From NCBI RefSeq assembly GCF_000805675.1, contig NZ_JSEF01000012.1, forward strand, positions 186,001 through 250,000: a stretch of DNA of 64,000 nucleotides. Reading direction: 5' to 3'. The position numbers and the translations under genes are program-made. The DNA is from Corynebacterium minutissimum (GTDB lineage Bacteria > Actinomycetota > Actinomycetes > Mycobacteriales > Mycobacteriaceae). This document shows positions 44,497 to 52,947 of the stretch, one piece after another (the first letter of the stretch is position 1; each line of letters starts with the position of its first letter). The notes beneath the pieces were generated by a model that was given only the letters and a program-made list of their open reading frames with translations, was not told the DNA's origin and ran no database searches.

Positions 44497-44661
44497 ATGA
44501 AGTCTCAGTATCTCATCACTGTGTTGTGGATTCGCCTCGCGGTACTCACGGGTTTCGGAATCTTTATCTGGTTCACCGGAACCAAGTTGATGGTGGCAAT
44601 CTCGGCGCTTTTGGTGGCTTTGACGGCCGTTCAACTCGTCATTGCTTACCGCCAGCGTTAA
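44497..44661 (+). CDS. Small membrane protein (54 aa)
   Basis: An ATG at 44497 opens a 54-residue frame reading MKSQYLITVLWIRLAVLTGF, then a second hydrophobic stretch (LMVAISALLVALTAVQLVIA), and a basic end YRQR. Two membrane helices with a short loop are expected. The composition is protein-like, it sits 22 bases after the yceI-like stop, and no competing gene covers it; the ribosome binding site is weak. It resembles the small envelope proteins often annotated as hypothetical in corynebacteria. Confidence 0.65.
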   Translation: MKSQYLITVLWIRLAVLTGFGIFIWFTGTKLMVAISALLVALTAVQLVIAYRQR

Positions 44662-44868
44662 AACCGCGAGTTTTCTCCTTACATCCACATACCCCACTTA
44701 AAGTCACTTGACGTTATTATGAAATGTCTTGGCCGGAGACAACACGAGGGAGGTTCAAGCCTGGAGTGAGTGTTCACACACCAGCAGACCCAACCAAGGG
44801 AATGAAGGGACGATCATCATAACCCTCAGCCCCTAAGGTTCATTTTCACCCTGCAACGCGCTAGCCGC

Positions 44869-44976
44869 TCATCGGCACAGTTTCGAAACGTCCATATCCG
44901 TGTGGGGATGAATGGGCATCACTCCAAATCCAAGCGCGAAGGATGTCAGCAGAACGCCGGCAATACTTAAAGCCAC
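44869..44976 (-). CDS. Short secreted-peptide-like ORF or gene remnant beside dif
   Basis: On the minus strand a frame reads ...GLKALLVALSIAGVLLTSF then ALGFGVMPIHPHTDMDVSKLCR and stop, a plausible hydrophobic segment with an HPH tail. It runs back into the dif-like palindrome at 45000 without an ATG. A GTG at 44976 is the only credible start (35 aa). It may be a functional small protein or the 3' part of a gene whose start was lost at the recombination site. Confidence 0.35.
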   Translation of the reverse strand: MALSIAGVLLTSFALGFGVMPIHPHTDMDVSKLCR

Positions 44977-44996
44977 CAGCAGAGCCTTTAATCCCG

Positions 44997-45024
44997 TTGT
45001 CCGATAATGTACATTATGTCAGAT
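44997..45024. other. dif: Candidate chromosome dimer resolution site dif
   Basis: The 28-bp site has the XerCD architecture: arm TTGTCCGATAA (44997-45007), 6-bp centre TGTACA (45008-45013), arm TTATGTCAGAT (45014-45024). The XerD-side arm matches E. coli dif (TTATGTTAAAT) in 9 of 11 bases, and the inner ATAA/TTAT palindrome is exact. The CCGATAAT/ATTATGTC core agrees with what I remember of actinobacterial dif sites. It lies in a gene-poor gap between convergent genes and at a switch of gene-strand bias. FtsK-activated XerC/XerD recombine here to resolve chromosome dimers at the terminus. Confidence 0.8.
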
Positions 45025-45258
45025 TATAAGGATGGCCCACGCCCCTGCCATAGTGAGCTCCCGCAAGGTTCTCCATACCCCCAGACCTCGATCCCGAAAC
45101 TCCATGCTCGCCTATCCCGCGACTACTTGATCCCCCTTTTGGCGACCAGCGTGTTGCGGGTTTCAGGTCTGGGGCTTTGCCAACGTTGGCCTAGGGCGAA
45201 GTGATTCGCGTGGCGCCGATAAGCGCCCAGATCTTGTCCAGCACCAACCACAGTATTA

Positions 45259-45330
45259 AGGCCTCCCTAACTCTACAAAGTCCGGCTCAGAATTGCTTCT
45301 GAAGTAAGACTTTCGCGAGTTAAGGAGGCT
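45259..45330 (-). terminator. Long nested inverted repeat after the BASS transporter gene
   Basis: Outer arms AGGCCTCCCTAACTC (45259-45273) and GAGTTAAGGAGGCT (45317-45330) are nearly complementary. Inside them a second small stem (CAGAA/TTCTG, 45288-45301) can form. The element begins 15 bases past the stop of the minus-strand transporter gene. It may be a terminator without a T-run or a structured RNA end. Confidence 0.45.
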
Positions 45331-45345
45331 CTTGCCTTCTCTTAA

Positions 45346-46329
45346 CTAGCTCACTGCCTGTGCAGCACGTGCTTCGGCCGCAGGTTCTTCGTCGAGGGGT
45401 TTGCGCCTCACGATGGCCGCAAAGATTGCGCCGGTGACATTGGCCCACACGGCAGCCACCACTCCAGGAAGTGCTGCCTCCGGAGTAAAGAACTGCAACG
45501 CTAGTGCTGAGGCCAAGCCAGAGTTCTGCGTGGCGACTTCAATAGCAGTTGTGCGCGCTGCGGACTCGCGCTCGCGGGCAAGCTTGGCCAAGTAGTAGCC
45601 GAAGACGAATCCGATGAGGTTCTGAATCGCTACGCCCACAAAGACGACAAGGCCTACTGTTACCAGTTTCTCCTGCGACTTCGACACCACGGCCATCACC
45701 ACAGCGCCAATGCCGGCAATCGCCACCCACGGCAGTAAAGGGAGAACCTTGTCCACAGCCTTGCTAGCCAACACGCGCAGGAGCAAACCCAAGCCCACCG
45801 GAATAAGGACGGTCTGCACGAGCGACCACATCATGCCCTTGCCATCCACATCCGCGGTCTGGCCCGCCAACCACAACATGAGCAGCGGCGTCATGATTGG
45901 TGAGACCAACGTGGACACCGAGGTCATAGCCACGGACAACGCCACATCGCCTTTGGCTAAGAAGGCCATGACATTGGAAGCTGTGCCACCGGGGACGGAG
46001 CCCAGGAGGATGAGGCCGACGGTGGCGGCGTCGGAAAGCCCCAGCACCTGTGCCACCAGCAGCGCGCTCGTGGGCATGATGGCGAACTGACAGAGCACAC
46101 CCAAAAAGATAGGCATGGGACGTTTCGCCACCAGCGCTAAGTCCGGGATGGTCAGCGTCAAGCCCATGGAGAACATAATGACCATGAGCAGTTGCTTGGT
46201 GTACTGGCCAACCGGCTCAAAAGTACTGGGGCTCACAAATGCCACGGCAGCGCAGGCAATGATGACGAGGGGGAAGGCATAGACGGCGATCTTCTCGCCG
46301 CGCTCCCCTTCCGTACGTGGGCTGGTCAT
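45346..46329 (-). CDS. Bile acid:sodium symporter (BASS) family transporter
   Basis: 327 aa with nine to ten membrane helices. It has the family motifs MVIMFSMGLTLTIPDLALV, LLGSVPGGTASNVMAFLAKGD (first crossover region with sodium ligands) and EVATQNSGLASALALQFFTPEAALPG (second). Bacterial members carry small organic anions such as pantoate, glycolate or 2-keto acids with Na+. The position beside a 2-hydroxyacid-dehydrogenase-like gene is compatible with a hydroxy- or keto-acid substrate. It is divergent from that gene, with 109 bases between starts. Confidence 0.92.
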   Translation of the reverse strand: MTSPRTEGERGEKIAVYAFPLVIIACAAVAFVSPSTFEPVGQYTKQLLMVIMFSMGLTLTIPDLALVAKRPMPIFLGVLCQFAIMPTSALLVAQVLGLSDAATVGLILLGSVPGGTASNVMAFLAKGDVALSVAMTSVSTLVSPIMTPLLMLWLAGQTADVDGKGMMWSLVQTVLIPVGLGLLLRVLASKAVDKVLPLLPWVAIAGIGAVVMAVVSKSQEKLVTVGLVVFVGVAIQNLIGFVFGYYLAKLARERESAARTTAIEVATQNSGLASALALQFFTPEAALPGVVAAVWANVTGAIFAAIVRRKPLDEEPAAEARAAQAVS

Positions 46330-46438
46330 AGCGCGTCCTTTCCATCAAGAATCTCATTCAGTGGACTAAGTATCTCATATCACAGACGACACGTACCCCA
46401 TTTGGCTCATATTTACTGTCAACCGATAGATTAGAGGT

Positions 46439-49360
46439 ATGTCAAAGCTCTTCAGCCCCGATACCTCTCGCCTCTCACGTCCTGAGGGAACTACCAGCCA
46501 AGCTGACGCCGTCCCTGCCCGCTACAGCCACGGCTCCCCTGCCGAGCTCGTCGCGGACATGGAAGCCATCGTCGGTAAAGAAAACGTACACGGCCGCTTA
46601 AGCGACCTCGTGCGTTTCTCCTCGGATGCCGGTCCCTACCGTTCTATCCCCAACATCGTGGTCTCCCCGCGCAACGCCGCTGACCTTTCGGCGCTCATGA
46701 CTTACTGCGACGCGAATAACCGCCATATGACATTTCGTGCCGCCGGCACGTCCCTCAATGGGCAGGCAATGAGCGATGACATCTTGGTCGACGTCAAGAC
46801 GCACTTCTCCGGCATGGAGGTGCGCGAAGGAGGCACCAAACTATGGTCACGTCCCGGCGTCATTTTGGGCGATGCCCAAGCGGTGCTCTCCCGCCATGGC
46901 TTCATGCTGGGCCCGGACCCGGGGTCCACCTCCGTATGCACCATCGGTGGTGTGTTGGCCGATAACTCCGGAGGAATGCGCTGTTCACTAGAGCGCGATA
47001 GCTACCACAGCATCGAAGAACTCGTCTTCGTTCTCCCGTCGGGCACCATCGTTGACACCGCTCGCGGTGATGAGGCCTTCCGAAAGCAGGAGCCGAAGCT
47101 CCATGCAGACTTGCTCGCCTTCCGCGATAAGTTGCGCGCCAATACCGAGATGGTGGTGTTCCTGCGCACCAAGTTCTCCATCCGCAACACCAACGGCTTG
47201 CGCATCGATGCCTTCCTCGATGAGGACGAGCCGGTACACATCCTCAAGCGCCTCCTCATTGGTTCCGAAGGTATCTTCGGTGCCATTACCGAGTCCGTTA
47301 TGCGCACGGTGAAGCTACCTCGCGTCAAGGCCACCACCTGGGTCGAGCTGCCCAACTTGCGTGATGCCGCCAACTTCGTGCACCCCATTATGGAAACCGG
47401 TGCTGAGGCCTGCGAGTTGCTCGTTGCCCCCGTTATGCGCCGCTCGGCTGAGCACTATTCCCACGCGCCGGAGTCGTGGCGAACCCTCGACGATGACGCA
47501 GCGGCCCTCCTCGTAGAAGTCGGCGGTGGAGACGAGGAAGAGCTGAACCAGGCCATGGAGCGACTGCGCGCTGTGCTTGCCGACGCCCCACTGCTCCGCC
47601 CCCTCGAATTCCTCACCACCCCAGAGGGCATGCGCGGGGCCTGGGAGCTGCGCAATGGCCTGTATGGTCTGCTCGGCGCTGACCGCCCCAACGGCACGGC
47701 CTACATCACCGAGGATGTTTGCTTCCCACCGGCACAGGTAGGCGAAGCCGCAGCTGATCTGATGGATCTGCAGGCCAAGTATGGTTACCCGGAGTCCGTC
47801 ATGGGACATGCAGCCTTCGGCAACTTGCACTTCTTCTTTACCCCGCGCTTCGACCGCGAGGAAGAACGTGAATCCTATGCCAACTTCCTCGACGAGTTGG
47901 CGGAGCTGGTCATCGATAAGTATCAGGGCTCAATGAAGGCAGAGCACGGCACCGGTGTGAATATGGCGCCCTTCCTCGAGCACGAATGGGGCACGGAGGC
48001 CTTTGAGCTTTTCTGGGAGGTCAAGAACATGATTGACCCGAAAGGCATCCTTGCTCCTGATGTGAAACTTACCCGCGATGAGACCATTCACCTACGCAAC
48101 TTCAAGTCCTTCCCCAAGGTGGAAGAGGAGATTAACCCGTGCGTGGAATGCGGTTTCTGCGAGCCAGTCTGCCCGTCGCGTCACGCAACGGTTACCCCGC
48201 GACAGCGCATTGTGCTGCGCCGCGAAATGGCCCGACAAGAGGAAGGCTCGGAGGTTCTTGCCCAGCTGCAGAAGGAATATCAGTACGACGCGGTGGATAT
48301 GTGTGCTGCCGACGGAACGTGCTCCATCCCCTGCCCCATCAGCATTGATACCGGTGCCGTGATGAAGAAGCTGCGTAACCAGCAAGCTACCCCAGCCCGT
48401 GAGAAGGTCGCGCTGACCACAGCGCAGCGCTGGGATGTGGTGGAAAAGCTTGCCCGCGCCGGCATTATTTCCGCCAACAAGATTCCACACGAGCCACTGG
48501 AGCTGGGCGCGAACATGGCCCGTACCGTCGTGGCGCCTGACCTTCTGCCGACTGTTCCAGGCCCGTTGCCGAAAGGTGCCTCCCGACTTCCAGAGACCCC
48601 ACGTGAGGGCGCTCAGGCGCTCTACTTCCCTGCCTGCATTAACCGCATCTTCGGCCGCCCGGCAGGAGCCGCGCAGGACTCGGTCGAGCTGCCACGCGCA
48701 GTCGTCGAGCTCGGCCGTCGTGCCGGCCAACCAGTATGGATTCCGGACGATGTAGCCGGCGATTGCTGCGGTACGCCTTGGTCCTCTAAGGGCTACCAAG
48801 AAGGTTTTGAATACCAAGCGCAAAAGATTGTGCGTGACCTGTGGCACTGGTCTGAGCATGGCCGCTTGCCCATCGTGGTCGATGCCGCCAGCTGTACCCA
48901 CGGCCTGCTGGATTCGGTACCGGACGCGTTGTCCGCGGCTGACCGCGAACTCTGGGAGGACCTGCGCATCCTTGACCTCGTGGAGTGGCTGCGCGATGAG
49001 ATTGCACCGCACCTGCCGATTGTCAAGAACATGGGAAGCATTGCCGTTCACCCCACGTGCTCAACGGATCACATGGGCATCAGCCAAGACCTTGTCGACT
49101 TGGCCAACCTCTGCGGTGACGCCAAGGTTCCCGAAGGTGCGATGTGCTGCGGCTCCGCTGGTGACCGCGTCATGCTTCACCCGGAGCTCGTCGAGTCCGC
49201 CACCCGCGAGGAACGTGCCTCGCTCGACGCTGAGCATTTCGATGCGTACGTCTCCGATAACCGCACCTGCGAGATGGGGCTAGAGATGATCGCGGGTAAG
49301 ACCTACGACTCTATCGCTGTCCTGCTCGAACGCGCATCTCGTCCGGTCGTGACCCCATAG
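46439..49360 (+). CDS. FAD/Fe-S D-lactate (2-hydroxyacid) dehydrogenase-like oxidoreductase
   Basis: 973 aa in three parts. An N-terminal FAD-binding PCMH domain (RAAGTSLNGQAMSDDILVD; GPDPGSTSVCTIGGVLADNS) and FAD-oxidase C domain (to about residue 550) are followed by a ferredoxin-like region with NPCVECGFCEPVCPSRH and a second MCAADGTCSIPCP cluster. Two CCG domains end it (YFPACINRIFG; GDCCGTPWSSKG; HPTCSTD; MCCGSAGDR), which pass electrons to quinone. This is the GlcD-GlpC/YdiJ-type single-chain D-lactate dehydrogenase family. The substrate is uncertain (D-lactate or another D-2-hydroxyacid). The strong terminator at 49365 is shared with convergent ugpC. Confidence 0.9.
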   Translation: MSKLFSPDTSRLSRPEGTTSQADAVPARYSHGSPAELVADMEAIVGKENVHGRLSDLVRFSSDAGPYRSIPNIVVSPRNAADLSALMTYCDANNRHMTFRAAGTSLNGQAMSDDILVDVKTHFSGMEVREGGTKLWSRPGVILGDAQAVLSRHGFMLGPDPGSTSVCTIGGVLADNSGGMRCSLERDSYHSIEELVFVLPSGTIVDTARGDEAFRKQEPKLHADLLAFRDKLRANTEMVVFLRTKFSIRNTNGLRIDAFLDEDEPVHILKRLLIGSEGIFGAITESVMRTVKLPRVKATTWVELPNLRDAANFVHPIMETGAEACELLVAPVMRRSAEHYSHAPESWRTLDDDAAALLVEVGGGDEEELNQAMERLRAVLADAPLLRPLEFLTTPEGMRGAWELRNGLYGLLGADRPNGTAYITEDVCFPPAQVGEAAADLMDLQAKYGYPESVMGHAAFGNLHFFFTPRFDREEERESYANFLDELAELVIDKYQGSMKAEHGTGVNMAPFLEHEWGTEAFELFWEVKNMIDPKGILAPDVKLTRDETIHLRNFKSFPKVEEEINPCVECGFCEPVCPSRHATVTPRQRIVLRREMARQEEGSEVLAQLQKEYQYDAVDMCAADGTCSIPCPISIDTGAVMKKLRNQQATPAREKVALTTAQRWDVVEKLARAGIISANKIPHEPLELGANMARTVVAPDLLPTVPGPLPKGASRLPETPREGAQALYFPACINRIFGRPAGAAQDSVELPRAVVELGRRAGQPVWIPDDVAGDCCGTPWSSKGYQEGFEYQAQKIVRDLWHWSEHGRLPIVVDAASCTHGLLDSVPDALSAADRELWEDLRILDLVEWLRDEIAPHLPIVKNMGSIAVHPTCSTDHMGISQDLVDLANLCGDAKVPEGAMCCGSAGDRVMLHPELVESATREERASLDAEHFDAYVSDNRTCEMGLEMIAGKTYDSIAVLLERASRPVVTP

Positions 49361-49364
49361 CAAC

Positions 49365-49407
49365 GCGCCGGTGGCGGTACCCACTGTGGGAGCCCCGCCA
49401 CCGGCGC
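49365..49407. terminator. Strong hairpin between convergent genes
   Basis: GCGCCGGTGGCGG (49365-49377) and CCGCCACCGGCGC (49395-49407) are perfectly complementary, 4 bases after the stop of the oxidoreductase and 22 bases from the ugpC stop. Confidence 0.8.
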
Positions 49408-49428
49408 GCTAAATGTGGTCGACCCGGT

Positions 49429-50559
49429 TTAGAGGTAGTCGTAGTTGATTTCGGTGTCAGGGGCGAAGAACACGCAGCCGCCTTTCATCGGGCGCAGGTA
49501 GATAGTGTCGCCCTGGTGCACGTCAACACCGCGCGGCACCTTCACCGTGATCCGGTCACCACGGACCGCGATGACGTCGTCGGCCGATTCCTCGCGGCTA
49601 CCGTAGACGTACAGTTCGGAGCCTAGGTGCTCGACGATATCGACCCGTATCGGTAGCCCATACTGCTCGCCGGGCTGGTTTACGCCGACAATCTCCCAGT
49701 TCTCTGGGCGCACACCAACGATGACGCGGTTCGATGACACCTTCGCGGCTTGCTCCTGCGGCATGTAATAGTCCAGAGCATGGTCCTTGCCGCCAACGAC
49801 GCGTCCGTCAACGAACGGAACGTTCTCAATGAGCGTCATCGCCGGCGAACCAATGAACGTCGCCACAAAGGAGTTGCCGGGGTTCTCATACAAGGTGTTT
49901 GGCGCATCGACCTGTTGGATGATGCCGTTTTTGAGGACGCAGACGCGATCCCCCATGGTCATTGCCTCAGTCTGGTCGTGGGTGACGTAGACCGTGGTGG
50001 TGTTGAGCTCGCGCTGCAGCTGCAGGATTTGCGCACGTGTGGAAACACGCAGCTTTGCATCCAAGTTGGATAGCGGCTCATCCATAAGGAAGACTTTGGG
50101 CTGGCGCACGATAGCACGCCCCATGGCCACACGCTGACGCTGGCCACCCGACATCGCGGAAGGTTTGCGATCAATAAGGTCTTCCAGTTCGAGCATCTTC
50201 GCGGCAAAGTTCACGCGTTCTTCGATGGTTGCCTTATCCACTTTGGCGTTTTGCAATGCAAACGCCATGTTCTGGCGCGCTGTCATGTTGGGGTACAGCG
50301 CGTAAGACTGGAACACCATGGCTACATCGCGGTCCCGCGAACGGGTCTCAGTAACGTCAGCCCCATCGATGAAGATTTGACCTTCGTCGATCGGCTCAAG
50401 CCCAGCGAGCATACGCAATGTCGTCGACTTGCCGCAGCCTGAAGGTCCGACGAGTACCAGGAACTCGCCGTCCTTGATGTCGAGGTTTATGCGGCTGACC
50501 GCCGGGGGCTTCTTCGGATCGTAGATCCTGGAAGCTTGGCGGAATTCAACAGTAGCCAT
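49429..50559 (-). CDS. ugpC: Glycerol-3-phosphate ABC transporter ATPase
   Basis: The 376-aa ATPase of a sugar-phosphate importer, paralogous to musK in the same window. Walker A GPSGCGKST is near 38, the signature MSGGQRQRVAMGRA near 136, and Walker B VFLMDEPLSNLD and the C-terminal TOBE region with VGVRPENWEIVG follow. It ends the ugpA-ugpE-ugpB-ugpC operon, 26 bases after ugpB. The complete set and the adjoining phosphodiesterase point to glycerol-3-phosphate or glycerophosphodiesters rather than sugars. Confidence 0.9.
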   Translation of the reverse strand: MATVEFRQASRIYDPKKPPAVSRINLDIKDGEFLVLVGPSGCGKSTTLRMLAGLEPIDEGQIFIDGADVTETRSRDRDVAMVFQSYALYPNMTARQNMAFALQNAKVDKATIEERVNFAAKMLELEDLIDRKPSAMSGGQRQRVAMGRAIVRQPKVFLMDEPLSNLDAKLRVSTRAQILQLQRELNTTTVYVTHDQTEAMTMGDRVCVLKNGIIQQVDAPNTLYENPGNSFVATFIGSPAMTLIENVPFVDGRVVGGKDHALDYYMPQEQAAKVSSNRVIVGVRPENWEIVGVNQPGEQYGLPIRVDIVEHLGSELYVYGSREESADDVIAVRGDRITVKVPRGVDVHQGDTIYLRPMKGGCVFFAPDTEINYDYL

Positions 50560-50585
50560 GATGTCCTTTCAAACGATCCGAAGTG

Positions 50586-51896
50586 TTACTTGAGCTTCGG
50601 GGTGATGTCGCGGTCGATGACGCTCTGGGTCTCCTTCTGCAGGTCACCGAATGCGGACTCCACGTCCTCATTGCCCACAGTGATGCGGTCCAGAACGCCA
50701 CCGATGCGCTGTCCGCCGCCCGGCACGAAGACGCGAGCGTAGTCCTGCGGCTTGGTGTTCTCGTTGAGCTGCTCGATAGCGGTCTGGGCGTTCGGGTTCT
50801 CCTTCAAGAACTTCTTCTCTTCCGGATCATCCAGGGCGTCCTTGCGCACTGGCATGTAGCCCGTCTTCTGAGAGAACTTGATGGTGTTCTCGGTGTTGGT
50901 CAGGAAGTCAATGAACTTAACCGCGTTGGCTTTACGCTCGTCAGAAATCCCAGCCGGCACGGCCAAACCAGCACCACCGGTTGCTGCCGAAGGACCAGGA
51001 CCGGGCAGGTAGGTGGTGATGAACGGAATCGTCGCCGTCTCCTTCAGACCACCCAGGGAACCGGTGGACTCCAGCAGACCGGAAGCCTTGCCAGAGCCGA
51101 ATGCAACGGTCGGGTCGGTGGAGATTTCGATGTGGCCTTCCTTGACCTGGTCCTGCAGGAACTTACCTGCCTCGATGGACTCCTTCGAGGTAAAGTTCGG
51201 TTCCCACTCATCAGAGTAAGAACCACCGAAGGCCCAAATCATGCCCTGGAAGTACCAGTCGAGGTAGTTGGAGCCATCCGGAACGGTTACGGCAGGCTTG
51301 TCGAGTTTGTCCTTGATCTTGGTGGCCCACTCATCGAACTCTTCCCAGTCCTTCGGGCCGCGATCGGTCGGAAGACCTGCTGCCTTAAGGTCATCGGTGT
51401 TCCAGTACATCAGGTTCGTGGAGCGCGAGTACGGTACGCCGTAGTGCTTGTCCTTGTACTTGTAGTCCTCACGCAGGGTATCGACGTAGCTCTCAGAGTC
51501 AATGTCGTTCATCTCCCACAGCTCATCGAGCGGCGTGGTGGCCTCATTCAGTGCGAAGTTGAACCAGGTGACGTCGGACGCAACGAGGACGTCAGGCAGG
51601 TCGCCACCTGCAAGGGCAGCGTTGAATCGCTGTGCAACTTCCTCATAGTTGGAACCGGCGGTGACCAGTTCAACCTTCAGATCGGGGTTTTCTTTCTCAA
51701 ACTCATCGATGAGCTCCTGCTCCAGGTCGCGGGAGGAACCCGGGTGGTTGGACCAGAAGGTGATGGTGTTGGCGTCGCCGCCGTCCTTGGAACCGCTTCC
51801 GGCAGTGGTGGAGCCACCTGCGCAGGCGGTCAGGGACACGGTGGTCAGCAGTGCCGCGCAGACGGCAACGATGCGAGTAGAAGTCTTACGAGACAT
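50586..51896 (-). CDS. ugpB: Glycerol-3-phosphate binding lipoprotein
   Basis: 436 aa with a lipoprotein signal peptide (lipobox SLTAC, Cys25) and a UgpB-like two-lobe fold. Typical segments are TITFWSNHPGSSRDLEQEL, VELVTAGSNYEEVAQRFNA, YWNTDDLKAAGLP, DWYFQGMIWAFGG and LESTGSLGG. The late TGYMPVRKDAL helix is shared with UgpB proteins. It is anchored to the membrane exterior and delivers ligand to UgpA/UgpE. The gene lies 79 bases after ugpE, the only larger gap in the operon. Confidence 0.9.
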   Translation of the reverse strand: MSRKTSTRIVAVCAALLTTVSLTACAGGSTTAGSGSKDGGDANTITFWSNHPGSSRDLEQELIDEFEKENPDLKVELVTAGSNYEEVAQRFNAALAGGDLPDVLVASDVTWFNFALNEATTPLDELWEMNDIDSESYVDTLREDYKYKDKHYGVPYSRSTNLMYWNTDDLKAAGLPTDRGPKDWEEFDEWATKIKDKLDKPAVTVPDGSNYLDWYFQGMIWAFGGSYSDEWEPNFTSKESIEAGKFLQDQVKEGHIEISTDPTVAFGSGKASGLLESTGSLGGLKETATIPFITTYLPGPGPSAATGGAGLAVPAGISDERKANAVKFIDFLTNTENTIKFSQKTGYMPVRKDALDDPEEKKFLKENPNAQTAIEQLNENTKPQDYARVFVPGGGQRIGGVLDRITVGNEDVESAFGDLQKETQSVIDRDITPKLK

Positions 51897-51975
51897 GGTG
51901 GGAGTTCTCCTTGAAAAGTGAAGAGTATGAGGGGTTTGATTGAGTTGGGCGTTGAGACAGCAGGCTGGGGGCAGA

Positions 51976-52947
51976 CTAACCCTTGACTGCGCCCGCAGTC
52001 AGACCCTTGATCATCGGCTTCTGAAGTATGAGGAAGATAATGATCATGGGCAGGGTTGTCAGCACGGTGCCGGCCATCACCGGCGCCCAGTTGGTCACGC
52101 CTTCCGCGTCCTGCAAGCGGGTCAGGCCCACTGGAAGGGTGGCTGCGGCCGGTGTATCCGTAATGAGGAAGGGCCACAGGTATTGGTTCCACTCATTGAC
52201 CACGGTGATGAGGACGAACGCAGACAGCGTTGGCCACGACATCGGCAGGACCACGCGGAACAAGGTGGTGAAGAATCCTGCCCCGTCCATGCGAGCGGCC
52301 TCGAGAATTTCCGGGGGCAATGACTGGAAGTGATTGCGCATGAGGAAGGCACCAAACGCCACGCCCGCCAGCGGGATGATGACGCCGGCGTAGGTGTCTC
52401 TCCAACCCCACGACGCAACCAGCGAGTAGTTCGAAATAATGGTGATCTGGTTGGGCACCATCAGCGAGGCGATGATGAGCAGGAACAGCAGATTTCGGCC
52501 GGGGAAGCGAATGAATGCGAAGGCATAGGCGGTCAGAACGCCAAGGACTACTTCCACCACCGTCAGGATCAGAGTGATGATGACGGAGTTTTTAAGGTAG
52601 CTCGAAAATCCAGAGGTCTGCCAGACGTAGGAATAGTTTTCCGCCTTGAAAGGATTGGGCCAGAAGGAAATCGGATCCGAGTACACATCCTGGAAAGACT
52701 TGAAGCTGGTGATAAAGATGAAGTACAGCGGCACCAAAATCATCAGAACCGTAAGAACGAGGGCGATGTAGCCGACGACCTTCGTTGCTGGGTGGCTGTG
52801 ATCGATGGGCTCGCCTTTGCGCTTGCGCTGGGCCTCGGTAATGACGGGCGCTGCGAGGGACTGGGATCCAGGAACCGGCGGCAGTTCGCCTTGAGCTTGT
52901 GGCAGGCCTACGCGTACGGAAGCCGGAATTGCGCGACGGTCAGACAT
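51976..52947 (-). CDS. ugpE: Glycerol-3-phosphate ABC transporter permease
   Basis: 323 aa with six helices after an N-terminal cytosolic stretch of about 60 residues (Pro/Arg/Gln-rich). The EAA loop is EILEAARMDGAGFFTTLFRVVLP, and the C-terminus ILQKPMIKGLTAGAVKG is typical of MalG/UgpE subunits. The start abuts the ugpA stop with no spacer, giving coupled translation and equal subunit supply. Confidence 0.92.
   Translation of the reverse strand: MSDRRAIPASVRVGLPQAQGELPPVPGSQSLAAPVITEAQRKRKGEPIDHSHPATKVVGYIALVLTVLMILVPLYFIFITSFKSFQDVYSDPISFWPNPFKAENYSYVWQTSGFSSYLKNSVIITLILTVVEVVLGVLTAYAFAFIRFPGRNLLFLLIIASLMVPNQITIISNYSLVASWGWRDTYAGVIIPLAGVAFGAFLMRNHFQSLPPEILEAARMDGAGFFTTLFRVVLPMSWPTLSAFVLITVVNEWNQYLWPFLITDTPAAATLPVGLTRLQDAEGVTNWAPVMAGTVLTTLPMIIIFLILQKPMIKGLTAGAVKG

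Larger units (their letters stand above)
44662..45345. other. 684-bp gene-poor gap carrying the dif candidate
   Basis: The largest non-coding stretch of the window. It holds a reverse-strand remnant (44869-45000), the dif-like site (44997-45024) and a large nested inverted repeat (45259-45330). The flanking genes converge on it (+ strand on the left, - strand on the right). A + strand open stretch from about 45007 begins inside the palindrome and has arbitrary composition, so it is not called. Confidence 0.7.

Noticed and set aside
45007..45204. 65-codon open frame beginning in the dif palindrome
   Set aside because: No ribosome binding site, arbitrary composition, and its ATG is part of the recombination-site arm.
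50583..51914. 443-codon open frame antisense to ugpB
   Set aside because: Same reason; ugpB is intact and in operon context.
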